Of a DNA stretch of 64,000 nt, positions 24,457 to 36,514 are shown piece after piece. The stretch's first letter is position 1; each line of letters opens with the position of its first letter. Source of the DNA: Cycas panzhihuaensis (lineage: Eukaryota; Cycadophyta); the NCBI GenBank assembly GCA_023213395.1, contig CM041465.1, forward strand, positions 17,794,001-17,858,000, written 5' to 3'. The notes under the pieces are model-generated. The model did no database searches and was not told where the DNA came from. It saw only the letters and a program-made list of their open reading frames with translations. The translations under genes were made by a program, and so were the position numbers.

Positions 24457-25560
24457 GTGATCCAGATGCTTAACGCCACCCCTCTATATGCCTTGACTCG
24501 GTCTCAAGCTGCCAAAGATGCAACCAACACTTCTTCATCTATTCCACATCCTAATCCTCTTCTAGAAACCTCCTTTTCAGAAGTCCCTTTACTTCCCAAG
24601 ACCGTTCCCATTTGCCTAGGTCGCTACAACTTCAGGAGAGCCCTTCCTCAACCTATGGTGAAAGGGAAGACCTTTTTTGTCGTCGATGAGCTTTGTACTA
24701 TGGCTATCGAAATGTCCATTATGGACGTATTAAGAAGTTATCCTGAACATCAGACACTTATTTTAGAAACTTTAGGATTAGGTGACGCGCCCGTTCACAC
24801 TTTGGGTATTGCCCAAGGTTATGAGCCCATCATTTCTTTCGATTCCAAAGACCTTCCTCTTACTTGTGAAAGGGAGTGCCAGTGGAACTTCCCTTTTACC
24901 ATTATTATCAATACACCTGATTACACTTTACAAAGGACTGTTGTCGACAATGGTTCTTCCATTAGTGCCATACCCTTACATGTCATGCAAGAGCTTGGCA
25001 TTTCTACCTTGGAACCCATTCCATGGCGATGTCAAGGCTACGATGGTAGCGAGAAGACTCCCTTAGGATCCGTTTCGATCCCTCTTACTCTTGAGGACAA
25101 GATTGTCCTCGCTGATATTGTAGTCCTCAATGTAGACATTGGTTACAATCTCCTTTTGGGTCGACCATGGCTCAGTTAGATGGAGGCCGTGTGTTCAACC
25201 CGCTGGGGGAAACTCAAGTTCGTTCACAATGGGCAAATGAGGGTTGTTTCCTATGAACTCCCACCTGCTAAACAATCCCATCAAACCAACCAAGCGAGCC
25301 ATGGTCATGTGAAGGGGGACAAAGGCCCTTCTACCCATGCCTCTGCTTATTCTATCAGCATCCCCAATTCATCTCATTTTGAAGGAGATCCTACATCTTC
25401 TTCTTCGAGACTTACCCGTTTCACTCCTATTAGTGTTAGAAGCTATGGGTACCTTACCATATTTAGTGATGACAAGTCCCATGGCAAGGACGAGAATCTT
25501 CCTCACCCTATTTCCTTTCTTTGCACCAGTAGGAGATGCTCTCCTTGTTCTAGGTCCTAA
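24457..25560 (+). pseudogene. T2 protease region of pol
   Basis: Open frame 24457-25179 with retropepsin features in order: catalytic VVDNGSS at 24943-24960 (about residue 163), flap region GYDGSEKTPLGS, and YNLLLGRPWL before the stop at 25177. It continues after that stop as EAVCSTRWGKLKF. The catalytic triplet is Asp-Asn-Gly rather than Asp-Thr/Ser-Gly, the same in T3, so it may be a family trait. Acts in maturation of the Gag-Pol polyprotein. Confidence 0.85.
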
Positions 25561-26059
25561 CCTAGAACCCCTCCCATTGGAGAGACTGATCATCCCCTTG
25601 TATCACATGTTATTACTCACATTAATCCACCAATCCTTAAGTCTTCCTCTTCATCACCCCCTCTAGGTGATGAATCCACAGAACTTTCTTTTGTCCCTTA
25701 TGAGGGGCCCCTTCCCAACTCCTCCATAGATTCTCTTGGGGATGTTGGGTAGCCTACTGACCACCATGGTCCCGTTGCTCCCACTTCCTCTCGCATCTTG
25801 TCTATTCAAAGTAAGGTCATCCATGGGGTGGATTACTTCGAAGATGACAAGGCTCTACTCAAGCATCTAGTGGGCTTCATGCCCAACCTTCCTTCTGGTC
25901 ACTATAGACTTAACCACTAGAAAGTCTTAGTGATTAGGTCCACTCTTACTGACCCAATCCCATCTCATGTTCCATCTCCTCCCATTGACCTTGCCCCCCT
26001 TCATTTCGAGGAGGGGAATGCCATGTGCATGGGGGCAACCTAGGACATAGTCCTCACCC

Positions 26060-27470
26060 TAGGTAAGGTCACTAAGGTGGGGGCAGAATGTTCTCCTAAT
26101 GAGGTAAGGGAATACTCCCTTTTGTTCCAAGAGTTCTGAGATGTTTATGCACGGGACTATTCTGACATGAAGGGAATCGACCCCTCCATTATTACCCACA
26201 ACCTTACCATAGTCCCTGGCCCTTGCCCCATGTGCCAGAAGTAATGCCCACTTCATCCTAAACTCTCAGCCACTGTCAAAATAGAGGTTGAGAAACTCCT
26301 AGACACAGGACTCATCACTTCCATTGACTACCCTAAATGGGTATCCAACATCGTTCCCATTGCTAAAAAAAATGAGACTATTCAGATATGCGTTGACTTC
26401 CATCATATCAACAATGCATGTCCTAAGGATAATTTTCCACTCCCTTTTATCAATCAGATCATCGATCAAACCACTAGTTTTAAAGTCATGTCCTTGATGG
26501 ATGACTTCTTCGATTATAATCAAATTTAAATCTCTCCTGAAGATTGCCATAAGATGGCCTTCACCACCCTGTGGGGTACCTTCGCCTACAAGGCAATGCC
26601 CTTCGGATTGAAAAATGCAGGTGCCACTTATCAAAGAGCGATGTGCTTCATATTTCATGACCTTATCAACAACATGTTGGAGGTCTTTATGGATGATATG
26701 ATGGGTCTCTCATGCGTTAGAGCCCATCACCCCTCAGACTTGTAGGCCATCTTCAAACGATGCTACAAGTACCATGTAAGTCTTAACCCGCTCAAATGCG
26801 TGTTCGCTATCACTTCTGGCAAACTCCTTAGTTTCCTCATATCAAAATAAAGAATTTAAATTAACCCTAACAAAGCCAAGGTAATCCTTGACATATCACC
26901 GCTTAGAACTCAATGATAGATTAAGTCATTTTTTGGTAGGCTCAAATTCCTTATGTATTTCTTAGTGAACTTCATTGTGAATGCTAAACCTCTTACTAAC
27001 GTATTAAAGAAGGAAGCCTTATTTTTTTGGTCAGCTAAGGCTTAATAAGCTTTCGAAGGACTTAAGGAAGCCCTCACTTCCACTTTGACGTTGGTACCAC
27101 CTCGCTTTGATAGGCCCTTCATCCTATATACCTCAGCAACCAATGAGTCCTTGGGTGTTATGCTAGCCCATGAGGACAATTTAGGAACTGAGAAAGCTAT
27201 CTACTTCATCAGTCACACCCTTATGGCTGCCAAGCTCAACTATTCTCCAGCTAAGAAGAAGTGCCTCTCCTTGGTTTACGCAACCAAGAAGTTTAAACAC
27301 TACTTGCTCGGAAACACTACCAAGGTGATCGTTTAATCTAATCCCTTGTGTTATTTACTCACCCATACCAACCTGATAGGTAGGACTGGTCGTTGGGTCG
27401 TACTCCTTTAGGAATTTGATCTCCACATCATCAACAGGAAATGAAAGAAGGGGATGGTAGTGGTAGAATA
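26060..27470 (+). pseudogene. T2 reverse transcriptase and pol RNase H
   Basis: RT fingers and palm: IDYPKWVSNIVPIAKKN, VDFHHINNACPKDNFPLP, GTFAYKAMPFGLKNAGATYQR, and active site EVFMDDMM with both Asp at 26692-26697. The connection (LNPLKCVFAITSGKLL) leads to RNase H at 27060-27340 (RPFILYTSATNESLGVMLAHE, LNYSPAKKKCLSLVYATKKF). In RNase H the position normally held by the first catalytic Asp is Ser. Stops include 26527 and 26742. The PKD and NACPKD blocks and the MPFGLKNAGATYQR order place it in the Tat/Athila branch of Ty3/gypsy. Confidence 0.85.
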
Positions 27471-27479
27471 GTTTACAGA

Positions 27480-28823
27480 TGCCCTCATACCTAACTCAAT
27501 CAATGCTCTCGTTGATGACTCTCTTCTTGATGAGTCTATCTTGACTATTCAGGGCACTCCTTCCCATCCACTCATTGATAGTAAGTAGTATGGTGACATC
27601 GTGTGGTACCTTACTTAGCAACAATACTACCCAGAAGCTAGTAACAAGGTTAGGTCACGCATTCGAACCATTGCTAGGCAATACTTTCTTATGGATGAAG
27701 TATTGTACAAGAGATCCTTTGATGGGATCCTCCTTCGTTACGTCACTCCTAATGAAGCAGACCAAATACTCCATGAATACCACCATGGCATTTGTTGGGG
27801 GCACTTTGGGGGCCAATCCATTGCCCAAAGGATCCTTCGTATGGCCTACTATTAGTCATCCCTCTTCAAGGATGCCCATGCCTATGCCTTAAGATGTTGG
27901 CGATGCACGCCAACATTACCCACGTCCCTTTTGAGGCTCTTCATCCCATTGTATCTCCATGGCCCTTTGTCCAATGGGGTTTAAACCTCATCAGGGACAT
28001 ATCACCACCCTCTTTGTCATAACATAAGTTTATCTTGACTACCATGGAGTACTTTATGAAATGGACGGAAGCCATTCCCTTCATCATTACCCCTATCAAG
28101 ACGATAGCCACTTTCGTCTACTAGCATATCTTTTGCCGCTTTAGGATTCCCGACGTCTTGACTATAGACAACAGAACTCTTTTTTGTAATAAGGAGATGG
28201 ATAAACTTTGTGAGAAATTCAAGATCTCTCATAAAACCTCTTATCCTTATTACACCCAGGCAAATGGTTAGGTTGAATAATTTAATAAAACTCTCGTCAA
28301 CATCTTAAAAAAATTTATTGCTCAATCTCAGAGAGATTGGAACCTTCAGCTCCCTTTCATCTTATGGGCCTATCATACCTCTATCTATATAGCTATAGGA
28401 ATGACTCTATTCTCCTTAGTCTATGGGACCGAGGCAGTACTCCCATTGGAAGTGGAGATCCCCTCTCTATAAGTTTCTCTTCAAGGTCTTATCGATGAGG
28501 AGTCTATTTGTTAGGCTCACCTCTGAGACCTCGAGGCTTTGGATGAGAGACGTTTAGTCACTTACCGGGCTAACCTTGTACCCAAAGCTCACTCACAAAG
28601 GACTTACGATAAATACCTTCATTCTCATCCTTTATATCTCGGGGACCAAGTCCTCAAGTTGGAATATCTCCATGACCGCTTGACTAAATTCAGACCCAAA
28701 TGGGTTGGTCCCTTTGTCATTCTCGAGAGTCTCGATAACGGTGCCTATAGGATCACCACCCTAGAGGGCCTTGAATTTGAGAAAGCCATTAACAGGAAAT
28801 TCCTCAAAAAATTCTATGCATGA
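27480..28823 (+). pseudogene. T2 integrase
   Basis: N-terminal zinc-binding region with HEYHHGICWGHFGG at about 27771 and a CX2C (CWRC) near 27894, after which a small deletion shifts the frame. In the catalytic core the first Asp is Asn (WGLNLI near 27980), the second is kept (TIDNRTLF near 28163), and the Glu block VE-stop-FNKTL is at 28270. The C-terminal GPF/GPY-type module (KWVGPFVILESLDNGAYRI) ends at FYA-stop, 28820-28822, the natural end of pol. Would insert element DNA into the nucleus; inactive here. Confidence 0.85.
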
Positions 28824-29064
28824 TCTCTTTACTGTTATTTCCATGCTCTAAAATGAGCCTAAACTACCATCCTAAGTGCATTCCCATTCCTCCTAGCCAC
28901 AGGAGGGATGGTGCCTTAGGGTGGATTTCTTACTCCTTTCAGGTTCCTCCCACAGAACCCCTATTCCCCTTCCTCTAGGGACCTTGTCTTCCTACTTGGA
29001 CATTTCCCCCGAGTAGGGTGACATGTTGGAGTGTCATTACTCCCTCATCCTTGGTGCTTCCTTT

Positions 29065-29695
29065 AGTTGGAATTTATGATAACAATAGTTTGAGGCTAAA
29101 ATTTTGGCATTTTAGCGGCACAATTTCCCCCCCTAATCTTTCTCGGGAGGTTCTAAGGGGGCCGGGGGGGTGCGGGGGGGCGTGGAACGGCCCCCACTAA
29201 GAGGGGGTTTGGGGGTGATAGCCCCCGACCTAAAAAATTAACCGTATAAACCATATTAAAATGTAAAGAGAATCACGGTCATTCGATACAAATACCCTAG
29301 ATTCTACAGTTGAGATTTATGCCTTGGATGAGCCTCTCATGTAGCCTAATTTAGGGCTTTTTCTTATCATGTTGTATGTAATGTAATGTACTATGATGAG
29401 GGCGGCGACTGGTTGTTATTCCTGAGAGCACTCTACTACTGAGATGTACTTTATCTTCATTCTACAGTAATAAAGATCGATACCTTTCCTATATAGATGA
29501 TTCCCTAACACACTACTAGGGTTTTACCACGTTATAGTAGGTGCATATGTGATGTTTGGCTTTTATATTGATGTTGTTGTATTATCTCTAATTTTAGAAC
29601 TTGCATGTTAAATCTTAGTTTTGATTCCTGTAACTAGTTGCAAAATAGTTTAGATCTTATGGTGGTTTAAGGTTTGGGACCTTGTATTCTCAACA
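29065..29695 (+). repeat. 5' LTR of Tork-like copia (631 bp)
   Basis: Starts AGTTGGAATTT (partner starts TGTTGGAATTT) and ends TCTCAACA. It contains a G-rich block at 29157-29215 with five G-tracts of five to seven bases. Confidence 0.95.
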
Positions 29696-29697
29696 AG

Positions 29698-29710
29698 TGG
29701 TATCAAAGCC
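29698..29710 (+). promoter_or_regulatory. tRNA-iMet primer binding site
   Basis: TGGTATCAAAGCC two bases after the LTR end, the standard copia initiator-Met site. Confidence 0.9.
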
Positions 29711-29765
29711 ACTTTTTTTTTATAGCAAGTTTGTGAAGGTTTTGGTATCAGCTTTTCTACACCAA

Positions 29766-30551
29766 ATGGCAAAACTAGTAAGTGCAAAGTTTAACATGGA
29801 GAAATTCAATGGAAAGAATAACTTTGAGTTATGCAAGCTAAAAGCGCATGATATTCTTGTACAGTAGGGTTTGTACAAAGCCCTTGCAGGCAAATTGAAG
29901 AAACCCGCAGGGATGGATGATGATGAATGGGATGACTTAAATAAAAAGGCACTTAGCATAATATGATTATGCTTAGTAGATTAAGTCTTATTTAACATCG
30001 CAGGGAAGGAGATGACAGTAGGATTATGGACCCGGTTGGAAGGCCTATATATGACCAAATCAGTAACGAATCGAATCTACCTGAAGAGGCAATTATACTC
30101 GTTATGGATGAAGGAAGGTGCAAAAATTACTGACCATTTAAATATTTTTAATACTCTTATTTGTCAATTGAATAGTATCGATGTTAAAATTGAGGATGAG
30201 GAGAAGGTTGTTACCCTATTATACTCATTACCCAAATCCTGGGATAATATTGTCATCTCAATTAGTTTTACCACTACAAATGTATTAGATTATGATTCTA
30301 TTGTGAGTGCCTCACTAATGGAAGAAGTTCAAAGGAAATCTAGTTTTAAAACCTCCATATGATAAGCTATTACGGTAAGAGGTAGAACATTTGAGAGAGG
30401 ACAAAACTCTAAGGATACATCGAGGTCCAAGTCAAAGAGCAAAAAGAGTAAGCTCAGGTGTTGGCATTGTAATAAGACCGGTCACCTCAAGAAGGATTGC
30501 TATAAAAGGAAGGAGTTTTATAAAAAGGAAGATCTTACCAAGGAGGTGAAT
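29766..30551 (+). pseudogene. Tork-like copia gag
   Basis: ATG at 29766 gives MAKLVSAKFNMEKFNGKNNF, the usual N-terminus of this Gag type. The UBN2-like core (LWTRLEGLYMTKSVTNRIYL, 30020-30080; VTLLYSLPKSWDNIV, 30210-30255) ends in a basic tail and an intact zinc knuckle CWHCNKTGHLKKDC at 30459-30500. There are three or four stops, the first at about 29865. Particle protein; no active product expected. Confidence 0.9.
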
Positions 30552-32170
30552 TAGGTGGAGTCAAATCAAGGTATGGATGATGATGTCTTGGTCGCTTATA
30601 ATGTTTCTCATTATCACCATGACTGGTTATTAGATTTAGGTGCTTCGCACCACATGTGTCCACACAAGAGTTGGTTCTCATCATACCAACCTCTTGATGG
30701 TGGCGATGTACTTATGGGAAATGAAGTTTCTTGTAAGACAATGGGCACTAGTAGCATTAGAATTAAGATGTTTGATGGGGTAGTCAAAACATTAATTGAG
30801 GTTAGACATGTACATGATCTAAAAAGGAATCTTATTTCCTTGGGTGAACTAGATTTGGATGGTTTTAAGCATACATGTTATGAAGGAGTCCTAAAGGTAT
30901 CAAAGGGCACCTTGGTTGTTATGAAAGCCTTAAAGAAAGGAAATCTTTATATTTTAGTGGGAAATGGATGTCGATAGCGGCTACAACATCAAAGACTGTA
31001 GAAGATCCAACTTAGTTATGGCATCAGAGACTTGGGCACATGAGTGAGAAATGACTTAAGGTGCTGATAAACCATAAGTTACTTCTTGACTTACAACTTT
31101 CATATTTGTCTTTCTGTAAACATTGTGTTTTTGGAAAGTAGTATAGACTTAGGTTTAAAGTAGGGAGTCACACTACTAAAGGTGTTTTGGATTACATACA
31201 TTCAGATGTGTGGGGACCAACCCCTAAAATATCTTGTCGAAGATCATTGTACTTTATTACATTTATAGATGATTACTCTAGGACTTTTTGATACGAAGGA
31301 TTTAGGAGCTGTAAAACAAATCTTAGGCATGGAGATACACAGAGAAAGGAAAAATGGTAAGCTATGGTTATCACAACAGAAATATGTTGAGAAGGTACTA
31401 ACCAGGTTTGGTATGAAAAATGTGAAACCAGTGAGTATCCCATTGGCTTCCCACTTCAAGTTTTCTTCAAATATAAGTCCTAGTAGTAAAGAAAAAAGGG
31501 TTTATATGTCTCGTGTGCCTTATGCCAGTGCGGTAGGAAGTTTGATGTATATCATGGTATGTACAAGACCTGACATTTCACATGTAGTCGGTGTAGTTAG
31601 CAGGTTTATGGCAAATCTAGGAAAGGAACATTAGACTACAGTGAAATGGGTGCTTTGGTATTTAAGAGGCACAAGTGACTACTACATCACCTTTAGAGGT
31701 ACAGGGAATCAGGTTTATGGATATGTTGATTCAAACTTTGCAGGAGGTTTAGACAAAATAAGCTCTACTTAAGGTTATGTTTTCACTCTTACAAATGGTC
31801 CAGTTAGTTGGATGTCCAAATTGCAGAGCACAATTACACTGTCAACTACAGAAGTTGAATATGTTGTTGCAGCACATGCTTGTAAAGAAGCAATATGGTT
31901 ATAGGGTCTATTAGTTGAGCTTGGAAGGAGATAGGAAAATGTAAAGGTATTTTGTGACAGTCAAAGTGCCATTTACTTAGCTAAGAATCCAACTTATCAT
32001 AGTAGAACAAAGCATATTACTCTTAAGTACCATTTTATTAGACAGGTTATGGAATCAGGTGGACTGGCACTTGAGAAGATTCATATAAATCAGAATTACA
32101 CTTATATGTTCACAAAACTAGCACCATTAGAGAAGTTCAAATGGTGTTCGACTTCTCTTAGCTTGCAGAA
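30552..32170 (+). pseudogene. Tork-like copia pol with integrase-RT deletion
   Basis: Protease at 30600-30960 has WLLDLGASHHM, with Leu where the catalytic motif normally has Ser or Thr (Asp at 30633). GAG-pre-integrase LWHQRLGHMSE is at about 31016-31050. The integrase start (FCKHCVFGK, DYIHSDVWGP, FITFIDDYSR) stops at about 31277 and jumps to the RT C-terminus (DTKDLGAVKQILGMEIHRER, from 31287). Copia RNase H follows to 32170 (FCDSQSAIYLAKNP). The RT active site and the rest of integrase are gone, so the element could move only with help. Confidence 0.9.
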
Positions 32171-32225
32171 AAGATGATGAAGGGTCCAGGAAAGGTACCA
32201 AGTAAATTGTTGTCAAGGTGGAGAT

Positions 32226-32868
32226 TGTTGGAATTTGTGACAACAATAGTTTGAGGCTAAAATTTTGGCATTTTAGTGGCACAGTTTCCCCCCCAATATT
32301 TCTCGTGGGGTTCCAAGGGAGGCAGGAGCCCCCCTTGGCCGGCAGGTGCGGGGGGGTGGAACGGCCCCCGCTAAGAGGGGGTTCGGGGACGATAGCCCCA
32401 ACCTGAAAAATTAGCCCTGTAAACCATATTAAAATGTAAAGAGAATCAGGGTCGTTTGATACAAATACCCTAGATTCTATAGTTGAGATTTATGCCTTGG
32501 ATGACCCTCTCATATAACTCGATTTAGGGTTTTTTCTTATCATGTTGTATGTAATGTAATGTACTATAATGAGGGCAGTGACTAGTTGTTGTTCTTAAGA
32601 GCACTTTGCTACTGAGATGTACTTTATCTTCATTCTATAGCAATAAAGATTAATACCTTTCCTGTGTGGATGTTTCCCTAGCACACTGCTAGGGTTTTAC
32701 CAAATTATATCAGGTGCATATATGATGTTTGGCTTTTATATTGATGTTATTATATTATCTTTGATTTTAGAACTTGCATGTTAAATCTTAGTTTTGATTC
32801 CTATAACTAGTTACAAAATAGTTCAGATCTTGTGGCATTTTAAAGTTTGGGACCTTGTATTCTCAACA
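32226..32868 (+). repeat. 3' LTR of Tork-like copia (643 bp)
   Basis: Starts TGTTGGAATTTGTG after the purine-rich AAGGTGGAGAT (32214-32225) and ends TCTCAACA before the CCTTT duplication. It matches the 5' LTR throughout, including the G-rich block. Confidence 0.95.
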
Positions 32869-32873
32869 CCTTT

Positions 32874-33349
32874 GTATATTCTGCTATGCTCCCACATGGA
32901 CATGTGTGCCGCCTTATCTCCTAGCCCCATGTGCCACTATTGCCACTGCTCATGGTGATCGTGTGTGCCTCTACTAGGAACATGGCCCTACATGAAAGGA
33001 AGTATGTATAACTCAAACAAATATCATAGTACAAAAATCATACAATAATCAACTGAAAATATCATCAACCATAACCCTGTGCATCCGTGCACCCTCATAC
33101 ACATACATACACAAACACTGAAATATAAATATACACCATCTATCACATGTTATTACACACATCATCATACATCAAATGGGGTATCAATCACCCCATCTAT
33201 ATACATAAAACAATCATCATGTGTCATATCATATAACTGGTATGGTACATCATCCATGGGAAACCAGAGTCCTTGCAGGGAGGAGTATAATTATGTGGTA
33301 ACATATGGTAACTCCCTCAAGGTTCGTGCTTTCCCCTATCTAAATCAAA
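32874..33349 (+). other. T2 post-pol spacer, continued
   Basis: Resumes the spacer cut at 29064 and leads, from 32970, into sequence also found at 40214 (T1) and 63878 (T3). Apparently non-coding. Confidence 0.7.
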
Positions 33350-35297
33350 ACTCCTACACTCTACTCTACTGCTGCCCTGCCCTTGGGGCATCATCTCCTC
33401 ACCTGTGTGATCCCTCTCCTAGGGACCACATACCTCCTAGACTCCTCCTGCGCCTTCGAGAGTTGTCTACCTTGCTCCCCTCATCTTGTGGCCTCCTAAG
33501 GGTCATCGCCACCATGTGTGTATATGTCTTGCTCTGCGATGACCTCGAGGCCGCCTCGTCCACTAGCCGATCGTATCGAGCCTGGATACAATCTCGATCT
33601 TCCTCTACTCCTCAAAGCCTCTCTTTCATCCCCCAGAGATGCTTGTCCATCACTGCCATCTGGATTTAGCTCTCAACATCCACTCTGGCTCCTCCCTGGG
33701 CCTCCAACACCTGTACCCAACCTCATAGGGCATCCCTCTTGGCCTGGGTCTCATCCAGCTCTGCCTGTAAGCGTACCACATGTGCCTCATGCTCCTGAGA
33801 CTCAACTATCCAAACATCCCTCGCCCTCATCAATGAGGCGAATGCTGTCATATGGGCACCTACCGATCTGGGCTCGTCTCTTGCCTGGATGGGAGGTTGC
33901 CCTTCTGCGTAGGCCCAGGGGAACATCTCCCAGACTACTACCTCCACTAATCTCTATATCTCTGCCATGCCTGCAAATCCAACACGTCACATATCAATAC
34001 GTGTCTATGTACATGCCAAACCCAAAATTAAACAACATCTAGCGATCGAAAGATGATAGGAAGGTAGGGTCTCACTTAGTGCGACTGCCAGATCCTCGAC
34101 TCAGACGATGGCCTCCACCCTAAGCACTCCACCAACTGCAGGTACCTCCTCCTCCTCTCGTACCTCCTCGACCACCACCTCAACTACTAGGGTGTCCCTC
34201 CTCTCCTCCGCTGGTGTCATTGCCTCCCTGGATCTCCCCTCTATTCGTAACCTCTTAGCTTGGGTCACTGGTCCCTTGCTCTCTTCTATAGCTCCTAAAG
34301 GGCCCGCCTCTTCTCTTACGATCCCTGATGGACCTACCTCTCCTCCCATGGTCCCTAATGGACCTACACCTCCTCTTGTAGCTCCTGATGGACTAGCCCC
34401 ATCACCATCATCTCCTCCATCGCCACTGTCTCCTAGGGAAACTCATGCCCCACCTACCTCATCGTCGCTGTCCCACCTCACCGCTCGATATGGATCTAAT
34501 ATGTAATTTGCCATGGTGAGGGGGTCCAGTGATGTGGCCTCCACCGAGTGATAAACATGTGCCTAGTCCTTCGTTCCCCTGAACCTGGTCTACCACTTGT
34601 GTACCATAGGGGCCCACTCTAAAATGGGGTGTGGTCCCCCTGCTGGTGCCACCGCTCCAAAGTGATCAAAGAACCAACACTATAGAAGGGTGTTGTATGA
34701 TAGGCCACCCTTCCCTACCACTCGAATAGAATCTAGCTAGGCAATGAGGTTCACCACTACGAGGGTAGCCCAATCTAGTCTCTCTCCAGCCTCACATCTC
34801 CTCACAACATCCATCCACCCACTAGGAATGTCTCGATAGTTCTGTTTCTGGGATATCTGGAACATAATGCATAGCGTGATCAACTTCCTCATATGAGGAA
34901 CCCCTGACATCACCATACTCTGCAAGGGGATACCTCTCATCTCCCATCTATCTGAGCCTTTAAAGTACGTGGCTACCTCCCTATATGCTACCTCATTGCT
35001 AGGCAACGCCTTTAGCAATGTTGGCCTCCCTATCACCAGCACTCCCAATATCCTCCTAATGTCCTATGACATGACTGTCATGTCTCCCACTTGGGGAAGA
35101 TGGAAAACATATCTCTATCTATCCCAGTGTGAGATAATGTCCACTAAGAGCTTCTGATCTAACATATACTGCAGCATCCTTGTAACCTTTAGTAGGCCAC
35201 ACCTAGCCAAAACTTGTCTGTCTTCATGGGACATCATCTCAATAAAGCTCAGCATTGCCATGCCAATGTTCTCGTGGTTGTCCACCATGATCATTGC
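33350..35297 (-). pseudogene. T2 antisense gene: plant-mobile-domain-like protein
   Basis: Lies on the strand opposite to gag-pol, between integrase and the 3' LTR. In its reading direction: MIMVDNHENIGMAML near 35290; a PMD-like segment (SHWDRYRYVFHLPQVGDM, then IRRILGVLVIGRP) at 35010-35140; a helical domain to about 34740 (WEMRGIPLQSMVMS, VRRCEAGERLDWATL); and a Gly/Glu-rich acidic linker at 34101-34500. An intron at 33971-34075 follows, then a C-terminal segment (MFPWAYAEGQPP; ESQEHEAHVVRLQAELDE, heptad-like) and a basic tail near 33360-33520. Antisense extra ORFs are known in Tat elements; the role is unknown. A few stops, most one transition away from sense. Start and end are approximate. 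Confidence 0.75.
33971..34075 (-). other. Intron in T2 antisense gene (105 bp)
   Basis: On the minus strand the donor is CTAA/GTGAGACC at 34075 and the acceptor TTGCAG/GCATGG at 33971. The interior has stops, while joining the flanks keeps one frame in phase 1. The T1 copy has an intron at the same codon and phase (41195-41315). Confidence 0.75.
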
Positions 35298-36514
35298 ATA
35301 TAAAACACCCCAAAACTCGTCAAAACCTGACTCATGCTCACCTCTTTGTCCTCTAGACTATCCGTCGGCCTCATTTGGTCAACATTTAGGAGCCCTTGGG
35401 CCCTCTTCTTTATTTTTTAACAGTTTTGCCTTCGCACCGCACCAAACTTCGCAGTACCACAAAGTTTGGCCTGGGTCCCATGGAAATCGAGACCCCACGG
35501 TAAAGATCGCGACACTACGATCTTTGCCATGGTGCAAACATCACCCCCCCAGAAGTAGGGGTTTCTTGCCCAAAAATTCCTAAAATTTTACCTAGGTGAG
35601 CCACTCTTAGGATCACTGGGACCAGGGCTGCCTAATGCCCTGATCCCGCCTCTCTTTAGGTCCAGTTTGGACTCTGGGAGATCGCTTCTTACCTTTAAGA
35701 GGCCCAAAACTACACTGAACAGTATTAACAAAATAATAAAATTAAACTGCGAGATGGGCTTAGGTTTTGATGATCCACTCACTAGATCTAGTCGTATCGT
35801 CACCATCTCATCGCCCTGGTCTCAATGGTTGTCTCCTTGTCTCGATCCAACGGTCGGATCTCCCTCTACGTACCTCTGAAGTGGGGTGGTGCTCCACTGT
35901 GTAAGGGAAGGGCTCTGAATTCATTCGTGAGCCCTTGAAAATGAAACCCGTTTTCATCAAGTTTCCTTATATAGGGAGGGGTCCTGATGGGAACTTTCTT
36001 CATTTTGGTCCATGAGACAGCCCTTAAGGCCATCTCTCACTCCTGATCATTATTGTCTTCTGGCCCTATCCTTGCTTTCGCTTCTATAGTCCTCGTTTTT
36101 GCTCATTCTTTAGGGTGCATTTATGGTACCTTGCCGACTCATTTCTGTTAGGGTCCTTCTATCTCATTTTGCATTTCATTCTTGTGCATGCCTGAGTTTA
36201 TACTCGTTTAGCTTATTTCGCCACCCTCGATTCATTTTTGTAGTCCGTTCATGCCCCTGGGGTCTCTAAAGGGAGCACTCCCTCCATTCGGGACTTCTTT
36301 TTGCCTTTTAGCCAACCTTTGGCATCCTAGGGTGGCCTTCTCACCACCCGCTCTCTGCCAGTGGTTGGATAGTATACTCGTATCCTTAGGTAGCCTCATT
36401 GATGGGTCCTCCTACCCTTCACAGCCATCATTGTTAGCCATACGAGCCTCTTTCTTAGTGACTTTGACTCTATTATATATTTTCTCTACCGAGACAATTT
36501 CTTTTCTCACCCAT
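35298..36514. other. T2 spacer between antisense gene and distal RNase H
   Basis: Matches 42544-43729 of T1 in parts. It probably holds the antisense gene's promoter and 5' exon. A run like GACAAAGAG/GTGAGC (35341, minus) could be another splice donor, but the implied intron would be too short. No domain seen. Confidence 0.5.

Larger units (their letters stand above)
29065..32868 (+). mobile_element. Tork-like Ty1/copia element, internally deleted
   Basis: LTRs 29065-29695 and 32226-32868, a perfect CCTTT target duplication (29060-29064 and 32869-32873), an iMet primer site and a short gag-pol. It sits in the post-pol spacer of T2; the joined flanks match the uninterrupted spacer of T1 at 19066-19085. 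The internal part is only 2.5 kb because integrase catalytic sequence and most of RT are deleted. LTRs are similar by eye, so it is the youngest layer of this arm of the nest. Confidence 0.95.

Noticed and set aside
33079-34506. Plus-strand open frames of 130-196 codons in the T2 and T1 accessory region
   Set aside because: They are the reverse side of the antisense PMD-like gene; composition is mirror low-complexity (Pro/Ser against Gly/Glu) and they show no domain.
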